From a virus: a DNA stretch of 30,979 bases. Both the position numbers and the translations under genes were made by a program. The stretch spans positions 1-30,979 of IMG/VR virus record IMGVR_UViG_3300048026_000084; one strand, written 5' to 3'. This document shows, piece after piece, positions 6,034-12,090 of the stretch; positions within the stretch are counted from its first letter, which is position 1, and each line of letters begins with the position of its first letter. The notes beneath the pieces were generated by a model. The model saw nothing but the letters and a program-made list of their open reading frames with translations. It did no database searches and was not told the origin of the DNA.

Positions 6034-6536
6034 AATAATTCTTTTATATTATTTAATTGATTGTTTTTAATAAAATAACCATTTGTTTTTAATTTAAAAT
6101 TTGTTCCATTATTTCTTTTTCTTAAAGTACCTTTTTTTAAAAATTCTGATTTTTGTAATAATTCATCTTTTGTAACCCAACCACATATTTCTAAAACATT
6201 GTTTTTTTTGTTCAATGAATTAAATATATATATTTCGCAATCAAATTTATCTTGAAAGGCTATCAAATGGTGTACATATTCATCCTTCATAAATACATTT
6301 CTACCCATAGTTTTTACATCAACTTTTTTATTCTTATACAAAAAATCAAATCCTCCATCAAATCCATTAGTAAATTTATGTTTTACATTAAATACTTCTT
6401 TAGTCAAAACTTCTCCTAATAAACCTACTAATTGGTTTTCTTTATTTCCATTAGCAGAATGTCTATTGCCCATATTATTATTTTGCAAATAATTCCAACA
6501 TTTTAATTTAAGTTCTTCTGTAATGTCTAATGTCAT
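6030..6536 (-). CDS. Putative PD-(D/E)XK endonuclease-like protein, 168 aa
   Basis: GLLGEVLTKEVF (about residues 39-50) followed by FDGGFDFLYKNKKVDVKTMGR (about 59-79) gives the E...D...D-x-K arrangement of PD-(D/E)XK nucleases. The rest is basic and asparagine-rich (KKGTLRKRNNGTNFK), as in DNA-binding proteins. It begins 4 nt inside the sigma-factor gene, so the two are co-expressed. It might be a resolvase, a homing-type nuclease or a host-DNA-degrading enzyme; the sequence does not decide. Confidence 0.6.
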   Translation of the reverse strand: MTLDITEELKLKCWNYLQNNNMGNRHSANGNKENQLVGLLGEVLTKEVFNVKHKFTNGFDGGFDFLYKNKKVDVKTMGRNVFMKDEYVHHLIAFQDKFDCEIYIFNSLNKKNNVLEICGWVTKDELLQKSEFLKKGTLRKRNNGTNFKLKTNGYFIKNNQLNNIKELL

Positions 6537-7012
6537 AATAATTTTTTTAGTTTCTCTTTTACTTTTTTATAAGTATTATAAAGTGAGTAGTAAGGTATGC
6601 CAGACTTTCTTGATAGTTGTGCAATACTTTCTCCACCTTCTATGATCTCAAATATCTTTTTATCATACCAATACATATTGTTTAGTTCGTTTTGTATTGT
6701 AGCATAGACTTCTTCATAATTAGCTGCATCAAAGTCTGCTAAAAAATCCCTCATATTGTCTATAGATAACGTATTGACTTTAGCCTCTTTGCGTTTTAAA
6801 TCAAGGAACAAAGATTTTAATGTCTTAAAAATATAGTAATAATTATAGTCATCTCCAAAATCAATATCTAATCCTTTGTTTATTCTTTTTTGAATTTTGA
6901 TATACATTTCTTGTGTAATATCTTCTGCTGTTTCTTTGTTACAGCCAAAGGAGCAAACAATGTCAATCCATACTTGATGCTTTTTATAGATGTCCGATAA
7001 GTAGTTTTTCAT
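6533..7012 (-). CDS. Phage-encoded sigma-70 family factor (ECF-like)
   Basis: 159 aa, the size of ECF-type sigma factors. Residues 25-45 (NKETAEDITQEMYIKIQKR) match the region 2 signature AEDxxQExF. Residues 58-76 (YYYIFKTLKSLFLDLKRK) correspond to the region 2.3-2.4 helix that melts and reads the -10 element. Residues 117-158 (DKKIFEIIEGGESIAQLSR..., YYSLYNTYKKVKEKLKKL) form a region 4 helix-turn-helix. It would redirect host RNA polymerase to phage promoters. The conserved ACGTTATATA sites are the obvious candidate targets. It lies directly after the RepA-like ATPase gene in the replication operon. Confidence 0.75.
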   Translation of the reverse strand: MKNYLSDIYKKHQVWIDIVCSFGCNKETAEDITQEMYIKIQKRINKGLDIDFGDDYNYYYIFKTLKSLFLDLKRKEAKVNTLSIDNMRDFLADFDAANYEEVYATIQNELNNMYWYDKKIFEIIEGGESIAQLSRKSGIPYYSLYNTYKKVKEKLKKLL

Positions 7013-7015
7013 AAT

Positions 7016-7864
7016 TTAGTTTTCCAAAGGGTCATATAAATCCCCTACGATTTCAGGTAGTCCTATTTCATTTACCTTAAAACTAAATGTCTCAAACGCA
7101 TAACCCCTGCTTCTTTTGCACTTTACGGTTATCCATTCTTTATTAACTGTATTTGCTTCTAATTGTATTTGTGTTTCTGCTTTTTTTTCAAGAAATGAAC
7201 CTAAATGTCCTGTAGGTTTATCACTTCCAAAGTTAGAATGTATCACGCACATAATATGTACATTGTATTTAGCTGACCATTCCATAAGTCTTTGCACACA
7301 AGCATTTGATTCTTCTATGTTGTTAACGTCTGCACATAAATCTGCAATACCATCTACAATAAGTAAACCAGCTTTTTCAGCTTTATGTTCTAAACAATAA
7401 TCAATAAAGTCAATTCTATCTTTATAACCTATTCTTCTTAATCCATAAGTTAAATAGCCATCAGATGTTCCTGCCATTTCTGCTACTCTTTTAAATACTT
7501 TTTGGCAATGCCATTTGCCCATTTCAGTATCTATGTGGATTAACTCTTTGCCTTCTCTATGCCCTTTTAAATCTCCTCCAAAATGATTTTGGTCAGATAA
7601 ATAAACAGAAGCAAGTAATGATATAAAGAATGTCTTTTTAGTCTTCGGAGGTGCTTGTACAAAGCTAAAGTTTCCATAAGTTCCTATTGGTATAGGTAAA
7701 AGCATATCTTTATTTTTTCCTTTTATTAATGTTTCTCCAAGCGATATGGCTACAGGAGGATATTCTAATTTTTCATTTATATCTATAGTACAATCTTCTT
7801 CAATAGATTGCATAATAAGATATTGTTCTGTTTGTTGTTCGTCCAGTCGTAATTGCATTTGCAT
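7016..7864 (-). CDS. RepA-like AAA (RecA-fold) ATPase, probable replicative helicase
   Basis: 282 aa. A RecA-like core with the P-loop APPKTKKT at residues 71-78 in place of GxxxxGKT, HIDTEMGKWHC (110-120), Walker B GLLIVDGIADL (166-176), and a sensor strand VHIMCVIHSNF (202-212). This matches the AAA_25/RepA-like or Sak4-like phage ATPases that serve as hexameric helicases or recombination ATPases. The Ala and Lys replacing the usual P-loop glycines are unusual, although KKT retains the phosphate-binding Lys and Thr. It is preceded by a terminator after SSB, with an AT-rich TATATTTA box just before the ATG. Confidence 0.8.
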   Translation of the reverse strand: MQMQLRLDEQQTEQYLIMQSIEEDCTIDINEKLEYPPVAISLGETLIKGKNKDMLLPIPIGTYGNFSFVQAPPKTKKTFFISLLASVYLSDQNHFGGDLKGHREGKELIHIDTEMGKWHCQKVFKRVAEMAGTSDGYLTYGLRRIGYKDRIDFIDYCLEHKAEKAGLLIVDGIADLCADVNNIEESNACVQRLMEWSAKYNVHIMCVIHSNFGSDKPTGHLGSFLEKKAETQIQLEANTVNKEWITVKCKRSRGYAFETFSFKVNEIGLPEIVGDLYDPLEN

Positions 7865-7872
7865 AAATATAT

Positions 7873-7897
7873 AAAAAAAAGGGGTGTGTTAGACCCC
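7873..7897 (-). terminator. Intrinsic terminator after SSB
   Basis: On the minus strand GGGGT-CTAACAC-ACCCC is followed by TTTTTTTT. It lies between the SSB stop and the helicase start, so helicase expression needs read-through or its own promoter. Confidence 0.8.
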
Positions 7898-7924
7898 TCT
7901 TAAAAAATAAATGTTTTTTAGTTC

Positions 7925-8218
7925 TTAAAATGGTAGGTCGTTAGATACTGGAGCAGTTGTGTTTGCTCCTTCTCTTTCTGCTAACTTAATAATGTCGTTA
8001 GTCCATACTACTTTACCATTTCCAAGATAGTTCTTTTGTGCTTTAGCTAATCTTTCTTCTTTTGTTTGTGAATCCATAATAGCTACGTTGTTTCCGTATC
8101 TTGTTTCATCATTTAAAGATATTGTTAAGTTGTAATATACAGCTCCGTCTTTACCTTTGATGAATTTTTCTTTAGGTAGTTTATCTACTCTAATACTTGC
8201 ATTGATAATTGCACTCAT
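7925..8218 (-). CDS. ssb: Single-stranded DNA-binding protein
   Basis: 97 aa, short for SSB. OB-fold-like strands are visible: INASIRVDKLPKEKFIKGK, VYYNLTISLNDETRYGNNVAI, KVVWTNDIIKL. The C-terminal tip SNDLPF reproduces the acidic-Pro-Phe tail by which SSBs bind partner proteins. It would coat ssDNA during replication and recombination and interact with the neighbouring annealing-type protein and NinG. It is followed by a strong terminator. Confidence 0.75.
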   Translation of the reverse strand: MSAIINASIRVDKLPKEKFIKGKDGAVYYNLTISLNDETRYGNNVAIMDSQTKEERLAKAQKNYLGNGKVVWTNDIIKLAEREGANTTAPVSNDLPF

Positions 8219-8230
8219 AATTTATTGATT

Positions 8231-8386
8231 TTAATTAATGTTTTCTTTTGTAATCCATTTGCCTTGTAGGTCAATAACTGTATAATTGTGTTCAGTTAAA
8301 AGTTCTATAGCTTTATTTATTTCTTTTGCTTTTTGCCTATAATGGTCAAATATTTGGTTTTCAAATGCGTTATGTTCTTTATACAT
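8231..8386 (-). CDS. Hypothetical protein, 51 aa
   Basis: ATG 8386 overlaps the end of the annealing-protein gene by 8 nt. The product is a helix (MYKEHNAFENQIFDHYRQKAKEINKAIELL) and a short beta-hairpin-like end (HNYTVIDLQGKWITKENIN). It lies between the annealing-type protein and SSB, so a recombination accessory is possible. No family recognised. Confidence 0.55.
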   Translation of the reverse strand: MYKEHNAFENQIFDHYRQKAKEINKAIELLTEHNYTVIDLQGKWITKENIN

Positions 8387-8807
8387 CTTTCTTAATTTTA
8401 GTTATTAATTCTTTTTTTGTAGTTTTCTTTTTAAATGATTCAGATTCATCTTCTGACATTACACCCAGTTCGTAAAACCCTGATAGTTTTAATACACCCC
8501 TTGACATTGCACGTTTTTCTGCCATTTCAGCTACATACCAAGAATTAGTAGAACCATCTTTAAAACCTGCTCCTTTTAATGCACTTCCAAATGTTTCTAT
8601 TTTGGAATCTCCTTTAGTTGCAATAGCTTTAAATACTGCAAAGTTAGGTTCGCACTTTACTACATCATAAGTAATGTTAATTTGTGCTTTAGCTTGTATT
8701 GCATCTATACCTGCACGAGTTATAATTGTGTAGTGTTGATGTTTAAAAAAGTGATTAGGATTTAATTCGTACTTCTCGTAAAGTTCTTTTAATTTTTCTT
8801 TGTTCAT
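8379..8807 (-). CDS. Putative recombination/annealing protein, 142 aa
   Basis: The region IITRAGIDAIQAKAQINITYDVV (about residues 28-50), a beta strand FAVFKAIATKGDSKIETFGSA and the helix YVAEMAEKRAMSRGVLKLSGFYELG (about 90-114) resemble the core of Rad52-like/DUF1071-type single-strand annealing proteins, in which a MAEKRAxxRxxL helix is characteristic. The C-terminus is acidic then Lys-rich. Position next to SSB and close to NinG supports recombination. The family assignment is from memory and not certain. Confidence 0.55.
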   Translation of the reverse strand: MNKEKLKELYEKYELNPNHFFKHQHYTIITRAGIDAIQAKAQINITYDVVKCEPNFAVFKAIATKGDSKIETFGSALKGAGFKDGSTNSWYVAEMAEKRAMSRGVLKLSGFYELGVMSEDESESFKKKTTKKELITKIKKDV

Positions 8808-8989
8808 AATGTTATTCTGTTTTTTTGTGAAACTTCCAATTTAGCATTTAGCATTTCATTTTCTTGATTACTAAAGTCTAATTGTTTTTTTAAGTCTTTG
8901 ATTTCTTCTTCTTTGTCTTTAATAAAGTTTTGATAGAAACCAACTTGAACGTAATGTTCGTGATAGGAAATTGTTCTTTCTGTTGTCAT
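8804..8989 (-). CDS. Small coiled-coil protein, 61 aa
   Basis: The N-terminal TISYHEHYVQVGFYQNFI is followed by a near-perfect heptad stretch KDKEEEIKDLKKQLDFSNQENEMLNAKLEVSQ (about residues 26-57), a strong coiled coil. It overlaps the annealing-protein start by 4 nt (ATGA) and is the first gene after the terminator at 9038-9068. Function unknown; it may dimerise or hold a partner in the recombination module. Confidence 0.6.
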   Translation of the reverse strand: MTTERTISYHEHYVQVGFYQNFIKDKEEEIKDLKKQLDFSNQENEMLNAKLEVSQKNRITL

Positions 8990-9037
8990 ATTTATTGTAT
9001 TTGTGAAATATAAATATAAACAATTTATTTAATAAAT

Positions 9038-9068
9038 AAAAAAAAGGAGCTAATTTAATTAACCCCCT
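9038..9068 (-). terminator. Probable terminator after NinG
   Basis: On the minus strand GGGGG-TTAATTAAATTAG-CTCC is followed by a run of eight T. The stem is short and includes a G-U pair, so it is weaker than the others. It lies in the 122-bp gap between NinG and the 61-aa gene. Confidence 0.5.
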
Positions 9069-9112
9069 TTCTTGACAAAGACAAATGTAACAGAACTATA
9101 TAAATATAAAAA

Positions 9113-9502
9113 TTAGTTTAAGTCCTTTATTAACAAGTTATATTTAGTTATTAACTTCTCAATTTCTAGTGTAGAAAATTTAGTTATTTGTTTTGCTTTA
9201 TAGTAAAGTGATTCAGAACACCCAGCTCCATATTCTAAATCAAGATTTTTACCAAAAATAAACTGTTCTCCATACTTAAAAACATTACATCCTGCACATT
9301 GTACTTGGCAATTTATTTCATCCCATCTTGTTGAATAATGTCTGCGACTTTGAAAATGACCACATTGAAGTCTTTTATAATGGTCTTTTTTGCCACAAGT
9401 AAAACATTGAGCTATTTCGTTTTTAGCATATCTTTGTCTTATATATAAACTAAATACTTTGTCAAGTTTTTTAATTAGTTTACTTCTGGTTAATTTTTTC
9501 AT
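9113..9502 (-). CDS. ninG: NinG/Rap recombination nuclease
   Basis: 129 aa from ATG 9502 (MKKLTRSKLIKKLDKVF). I prefer this start to an ATG at 9550 because it leaves only a 23-nt overlap with the zinc-ribbon gene and begins where family similarity begins. Signature features: the helix KKLDKVFSLYIRQRYA, a zinc-binding AQCFTCGKK pair (residues 33, 36), LQCGHFQSRRHYSTRWDEIN (46-64) and CQVQCAGCNVFKYGEQ (65-80). In lambda, NinG (Rap) is an HNH-like nuclease for branched DNA that promotes RecA-independent recombination. Here it is adjacent to annealing and SSB genes, as in lambda-like modules. Confidence 0.85.
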   Translation of the reverse strand: MKKLTRSKLIKKLDKVFSLYIRQRYAKNEIAQCFTCGKKDHYKRLQCGHFQSRRHYSTRWDEINCQVQCAGCNVFKYGEQFIFGKNLDLEYGAGCSESLYYKAKQITKFSTLEIEKLITKYNLLIKDLN

Positions 9503-9602
9503 TTGTAGGCATAACGTAATTGCATTTTTTACATAGGTAGAAAAAACCATTTTGATTACTACCTAAATATAACATTTTAATTTTACACTTAATACATTTC
9601 AT
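9480..9602 (-). CDS. Zinc-ribbon mini-protein, 40 aa
   Basis: Reading from ATG 9602 gives MKCIKCKIKMLYLGSNQNGF then FYLCKKCNYVMPTNEKINQK. The two CxxC pairs (residues 3/6 and 24/27) are close to the layout of the terminase-linked mini-protein at 1691-1792. The stop overlaps the NinG coding start by 23 nt, suggesting coupling. It is the first gene after the polypurine mirror repeat and a putative promoter. Confidence 0.65.
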   Translation of the reverse strand: MKCIKCKIKMLYLGSNQNGFFYLCKKCNYVMPTNEKINQK

Positions 9603-9609
9603 AATAACT

Positions 9610-9655
9610 AAAAAGAAAGAAAAAGAAAAAGGACAAAAAGAAAAAGAAAGAAAAA
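9610..9655. repeat. Perfect homopurine mirror repeat (possible triplex/H-DNA)
   Basis: The plus strand 9610-9630 reads A5-G-A3-G-A5-G-A5 and 9635-9655 reads A5-G-A5-G-A3-G-A5, its exact mirror image, separated by GGAC (9631-9634). Both 21-nt arms are pure purine. Such mirror repeats can fold into intramolecular triplexes under supercoiling. Confidence 0.85.
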
Positions 9656-9740
9656 AGCCTACAAAAAAGAAATAATTTAATTACCTGTTCCAAGCACCTT
9701 CCATCTTTATTAGGTTGTGCAAGTTTTGCTATAAGCTAAA

Positions 9741-9748
9741 CAAATATA
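9741..9748 (-). promoter_or_regulatory. Possible host-type -7 element before zinc ribbon/NinG
   Basis: The minus strand TATATTTG matches TAnnTTTG exactly. No good TTTG lies at the expected -33 distance (the holin stop codon is there). A transcript would start near 9735 and carry a leader of about 130 nt, including the polypyrimidine tract. Confidence 0.4.
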
Positions 9749-9765
9749 TAAAAATTTATTAAACT

Positions 9766-10173
9766 TTACTTTCTCATTATTTTAGCTGTTTTTTCTATAC
9801 CTCTTGATGTGAAATAAAACCCTAAACTCATTATAACTATTTGACCAAGCAAATCTACATATTGATTAGCTATATTAAATTCTCCTATGTTTCCGTCTGT
9901 AACTGCAAATAAAGTATATAGAACTAAAGAAAATATAGTTAGCAAAGGTCGTATGTTTTTACTTAACCAACTATCGGAAGCCATATCGTTAGCGTGTCTT
10001 GACGTTATTTCTTTTTCTAAATCAAGTTCTGCTTTAATAAATATCTGTTCCATCTCTTTTTCAAATTGAGCTTTTTCAACTTTACTAAAAGTATGTGTGT
10101 CTATTATGCCAGATATTTTTTCTGCTATATTACCTCCTGCTCCTCCAAATAATTTTGCTAAAATATTTTTCAT
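9766..10173 (-). CDS. Holin of the 3TM superfamily
   Basis: 135 aa. A Gly-rich N-terminus (LAKLFGGAGGNIAEKISG) is followed by an amphipathic acidic helix (about residues 30-60), then the conserved HANDMASDSWLSKNIRPLL junction (60-78) with the Arg-Pro pair, and hydrophobic helices at about 76-92 and 106-123 ending GFYFTSRGIEKTAKIM. This matches the Holin_3TMs type described for gene-transfer-agent release. It would permeabilise the inner membrane to release or activate the M15 endolysin. It overlaps the 45-aa membrane gene by 44 nt and is the last gene of the lysis cassette. Confidence 0.75.
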   Translation of the reverse strand: MKNILAKLFGGAGGNIAEKISGIIDTHTFSKVEKAQFEKEMEQIFIKAELDLEKEITSRHANDMASDSWLSKNIRPLLTIFSLVLYTLFAVTDGNIGEFNIANQYVDLLGQIVIMSLGFYFTSRGIEKTAKIMRK

Positions 10174-10267
10174 AACTTATTTTTAATATAATTAGTGTTA
10201 TTATTATTGTAAAAATGTTTAGATGACTTTCGCCACATAAACCAAAAAGATGTTTTATAAATTCCAT
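10130..10267 (-). CDS. Small membrane protein of the lysis cassette, 45 aa
   Basis: ATG 10267 lies 2 nt after the stop of the thioredoxin-like gene. MEFIKHLFGLCGESHLNIF is followed by a hydrophobic helix TIIITLIILKI (about residues 20-30) and a basic end KIIWRSRR. The FIKHLFGLCGESH start is one I recall recurring in Bacteroidota phages next to holins. It runs 44 nt into the holin gene in another frame. It could be a second holin or antiholin; unproven. Confidence 0.6.
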   Translation of the reverse strand: MEFIKHLFGLCGESHLNIFTIIITLIILKISYEKYFSKIIWRSRR

Positions 10268-10269
10268 AA

Positions 10270-10590
10270 TTATTCTTTTGATATAATGTTAACTATTTCT
10301 TGTATTTGTTGTTTTGTAGCTTGTATTTTAAATGATAGATCAGCTACATACTGCATTCTAACTTTACCATTTTTATCTATTATAGCAATTACTGGAACTG
10401 CTGTTATGTTTTTTCTTATGTCTGCAGGTTGGTCTTTTAAATAACTAAATTTGATTACAGCGTTTTTTATGCTTGATAAATCATAATTGTTTTTATAATT
10501 CCATTTTGCATTAATTTGTAAAACAGTTGTTTCTTGTGCATTTAACGAACACACCAATAATACAAAAAGAACATATAGTAAATGTTTCAT
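10270..10590 (-). CDS. Secreted thioredoxin-fold-like protein, 106 aa
   Basis: MKHLLYVLFVLLVCSLNAQE is a clear signal peptide with likely cleavage after LNA (residue 18). The mature part reads as a truncated thioredoxin fold: VLQINAKWNYKNNYDL, AVIKFSYLKDQPADIRKNI, then TAVPVIAIIDKNGKVR (residues 63-78), whose P66 is in the place of the thioredoxin cis-proline. The CxxC active site is absent, so it cannot be a normal disulfide oxidoreductase. It sits between a spanin-like gene (4-nt overlap) and small membrane and holin genes, suggesting a periplasmic role in lysis or in superinfection control. Confidence 0.6.
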   Translation of the reverse strand: MKHLLYVLFVLLVCSLNAQETTVLQINAKWNYKNNYDLSSIKNAVIKFSYLKDQPADIRKNITAVPVIAIIDKNGKVRMQYVADLSFKIQATKQQIQEIVNIISKE

Positions 10591-10895
10591 CTTCTAAATA
10601 CTTTAATTTCTAAATCTCTAATTGATTCTTTATTTTCTTGTATATCCTCTTTTAAATTTTTTGTGAGGTTATCTATTTGAATTACATTAGAACGTATTAA
10701 TTCATCTTTAAGCTGAAACTCCATACGCTGTACAAATTCATCTCCACTAAAGGAATCTATTTTGTTTTGTAAATCAGATATTTCTCCTTGTAAAGTAAAC
10801 CACATACTCGCAAGTGATATTGTTCCTGCTATTATAATACCAATAGTTTTTAAATCTAATTGTACGTTTGTATCTTCACTAATCTTTGTTGCCAT
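10587..10895 (-). CDS. Membrane-anchored coiled-coil protein (spanin-like)
   Basis: 102 aa. One transmembrane helix (about residues 16-35, IGIIIAGTISLASMWFTL), preceded by a short polar N-terminus and followed by a long coiled coil (GEISDLQNKIDSFSG..., QIDNLTKNLKEDIQENKESIRDLEIKVFRR). An N-in anchor with a periplasmic coiled coil is the architecture of an inner-membrane spanin, and it lies in the lysis cassette. It could also be a holin-associated protein. No outer-membrane spanin lipoprotein is evident. Confidence 0.55.
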   Translation of the reverse strand: MATKISEDTNVQLDLKTIGIIIAGTISLASMWFTLQGEISDLQNKIDSFSGDEFVQRMEFQLKDELIRSNVIQIDNLTKNLKEDIQENKESIRDLEIKVFRR

Positions 10896-11333
10896 TTATT
10901 TTTTGTCTATTTGTTTTAATTTACTTATTGCCCAATTAACACCAGCAGAACCTCCCCAAGCATCCCACATTAACCCTCCACATCCTTCTGTATATGGAAC
11001 GTCTTTATGTTGTTGATGTCTCTTAAACGAAGCCATACGAGCTATTGTGTCTCTTGTTATGTTTTTACCATCTGCAAGTTGTCTTGCTCTTGTCCATCCT
11101 ACTTGTGTTCCACAACTACTTCCATTTTTTTCTTTAAACGCTATTGCTCTTTTTGCATTACTTCTTGCACCTTTAGGATAATCATTATAAGATTCTAATT
11201 CTACAGAACCTTTAAAAGATTTATAACAAATAGCTACAGCTTGTTTTTCAGGATGGTACTTCATTAATTGAGGTACGCATCGCATCATATAGTCTTTTTG
11301 TTTTTCTCCTTGTTTCTTTTTAGGTATGGGCAT
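10896..11333 (-). CDS. Phage structural-module protein, 145 aa, unknown function
   Basis: ATG 11333 (MPIPKKKQGEKQKDYMMRCV) is chosen over a TTG at 11360. Two modules: residues 1-40 (PKKKQGEKQKDYMMRC, HPEKQAVAICYKSF) and 52-140, with KRAIAFKEKNGSSCGTQVGW, TRARQLADGKNITRDTIARM, ASFKRHQQH and GGLMWDAWGGSAGVNWAISK. Both are modules I know from phage head-protein C-termini, often fused to XkdF-like proteases; here they form a free-standing gene beside lysis genes. The junction carries GSVELESYND (42-51), like the VEL motif in the protease and portal. Function unknown. Confidence 0.6.
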   Translation of the reverse strand: MPIPKKKQGEKQKDYMMRCVPQLMKYHPEKQAVAICYKSFKGSVELESYNDYPKGARSNAKRAIAFKEKNGSSCGTQVGWTRARQLADGKNITRDTIARMASFKRHQQHKDVPYTEGCGGLMWDAWGGSAGVNWAISKLKQIDKK

Positions 11334-11481
11334 CGTTATAAAATTTAAAGTGTAATACAATAAAAATTAAATATATATTCAATTCATCAAAATTTGTTTC
11401 TTCATCTTTTGGCAAATAACTAAAACCAATTAATATGCCAAGAGCAAACCTTTCAATAAAAGCAAATTCTACACGCTTCAT
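11320..11481 (-). CDS. Small conserved protein, 53 aa
   Basis: ATG 11481 overlaps the endolysin stop as ATGA. MKRVEFAFIERFALGILIGF then SYLPKDEETNFDELNIYLIF gives an amphipathic or weakly membrane-associated protein. I recall the MKRxEFxxIxRFAxG start from small proteins in marine phages. It overlaps the next gene by 14 nt. Function unknown; it belongs to the lysis cassette by position. Confidence 0.6.
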   Translation of the reverse strand: MKRVEFAFIERFALGILIGFSYLPKDEETNFDELNIYLIFIVLHFKFYNDAHT

Positions 11482-11951
11482 TTACAACTTTTACATTCTC
11501 CTGTATAAGTATAGTATCTGCCTTTGCGTTTTATTTCTAAAACTTGTTTTCTGTTTTTCTTTTTACTCCAACTAACGTGAATCCATTTTGGTTCGCCATC
11601 TTCATTAGGATATTCGTTTATTAATATATCAAAGTCTAAATGGTCTTTTATGTAGTGTAGCATTTCTAAATTAGTTTTGCCACCTAAAGAATCTAAATCT
11701 ATAGCTAAACCCTCTTTATGAGCTGATGAAATAGCACCACCAATTCTTGAATTAAGTTCTTCTGACCTATAAAAACTATTAATTCTTATAGGATGGTCGA
11801 CCCATTCTCTTAATGGCTGGAATATTTTTTCAGCAATTAGTTCCATATTCTCAATATGTTCTTTTTTAGGCTTGTTTGATATGCCTAAACGCTTTGCTGT
11901 TTCGGAATGTACTGCTTCCTTATAGCTTATGTTTTCGCTTATTTTCTTCAT
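11478..11951 (-). CDS. Endolysin, peptidase M15 family
   Basis: 157 aa. The zinc-peptidase M15 (M15_3, VanY/Ply-like) core is visible: RINSFYRSEELNSRIGGAIS (residues 57-76), SAHKEGLAIDLD (76-87) with zinc ligands H78 and D85, and KWIHVSW (122-128) with H125 as the third ligand. It would cleave peptide cross-links or stems of peptidoglycan. There is no signal peptide, so release needs the holin. The C-terminus ends in a GECKSCK cysteine pair. It overlaps the small membrane gene upstream by 32 nt. Confidence 0.85.
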   Translation of the reverse strand: MKKISENISYKEAVHSETAKRLGISNKPKKEHIENMELIAEKIFQPLREWVDHPIRINSFYRSEELNSRIGGAISSAHKEGLAIDLDSLGGKTNLEMLHYIKDHLDFDILINEYPNEDGEPKWIHVSWSKKKNRKQVLEIKRKGRYYTYTGECKSCK

Positions 11952-12090
11952 ACATTAAATACCATTTGTGAGTTGTGTACAAGATAGTAACTGTAAGTAG
12001 TATGATTTTTAATACCATATCTATATTTGTAAAACTTAACGTAAACGCTGATAAATTCATTACATACAATTTCATATCTTGAAAACTCAT
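11920..12090 (-). CDS. Small membrane protein upstream of endolysin, 56 aa
   Basis: The start overlaps the stop of the upstream coiled-coil gene as TAATG. MSFQDMKLYVMNLSAFTLSF, then NIDMVLKIILLTVTILYTTH (residues 22-41) forms one transmembrane helix, with a basic tail KWYLMYEENKRKHKL. The NLSAFTLSFTN segment recurs in Bacteroidota phage small proteins beside endolysins, as I recall. It may be a pinholin or holin partner. Confidence 0.6.
   Translation of the reverse strand: MSFQDMKLYVMNLSAFTLSFTNIDMVLKIILLTVTILYTTHKWYLMYEENKRKHKL

Larger units (their letters stand above)
9603..9765. other. Largest non-coding gap: leader with homopurine tract
   Basis: The 163 bp between the holin gene and the zinc-ribbon gene hold no convincing gene (only a 7-codon ATG GAA GGT GCT TGG frame). 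They contain a TATATTTG box at 9741-9748, a small GC-richer block around 9680-9720 and the mirror repeat at 9610-9655. This is the best place in the window to look for an origin or a regulatory RNA. Confidence 0.6.

Noticed and set aside
9503-9520. A sixth copy of the promoter core (ACGTTAT) on the minus strand
   Set aside because: Only seven of ten core bases match (followed by GCC), it lies inside the zinc-ribbon coding sequence and lacks the AAAA element at 13 nt.
9503-9550. Longer NinG starting at 9550
   Set aside because: The extra 16 residues would overlap the zinc-ribbon gene by 71 nt, and family similarity begins at MKKLTRSKL.
10250-10444. A plus-strand frame encoding hydrophobic, Cys-rich sequence
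   Set aside because: Antisense to the thioredoxin-like and small membrane genes, with no promoter or leader; judged a shadow frame.
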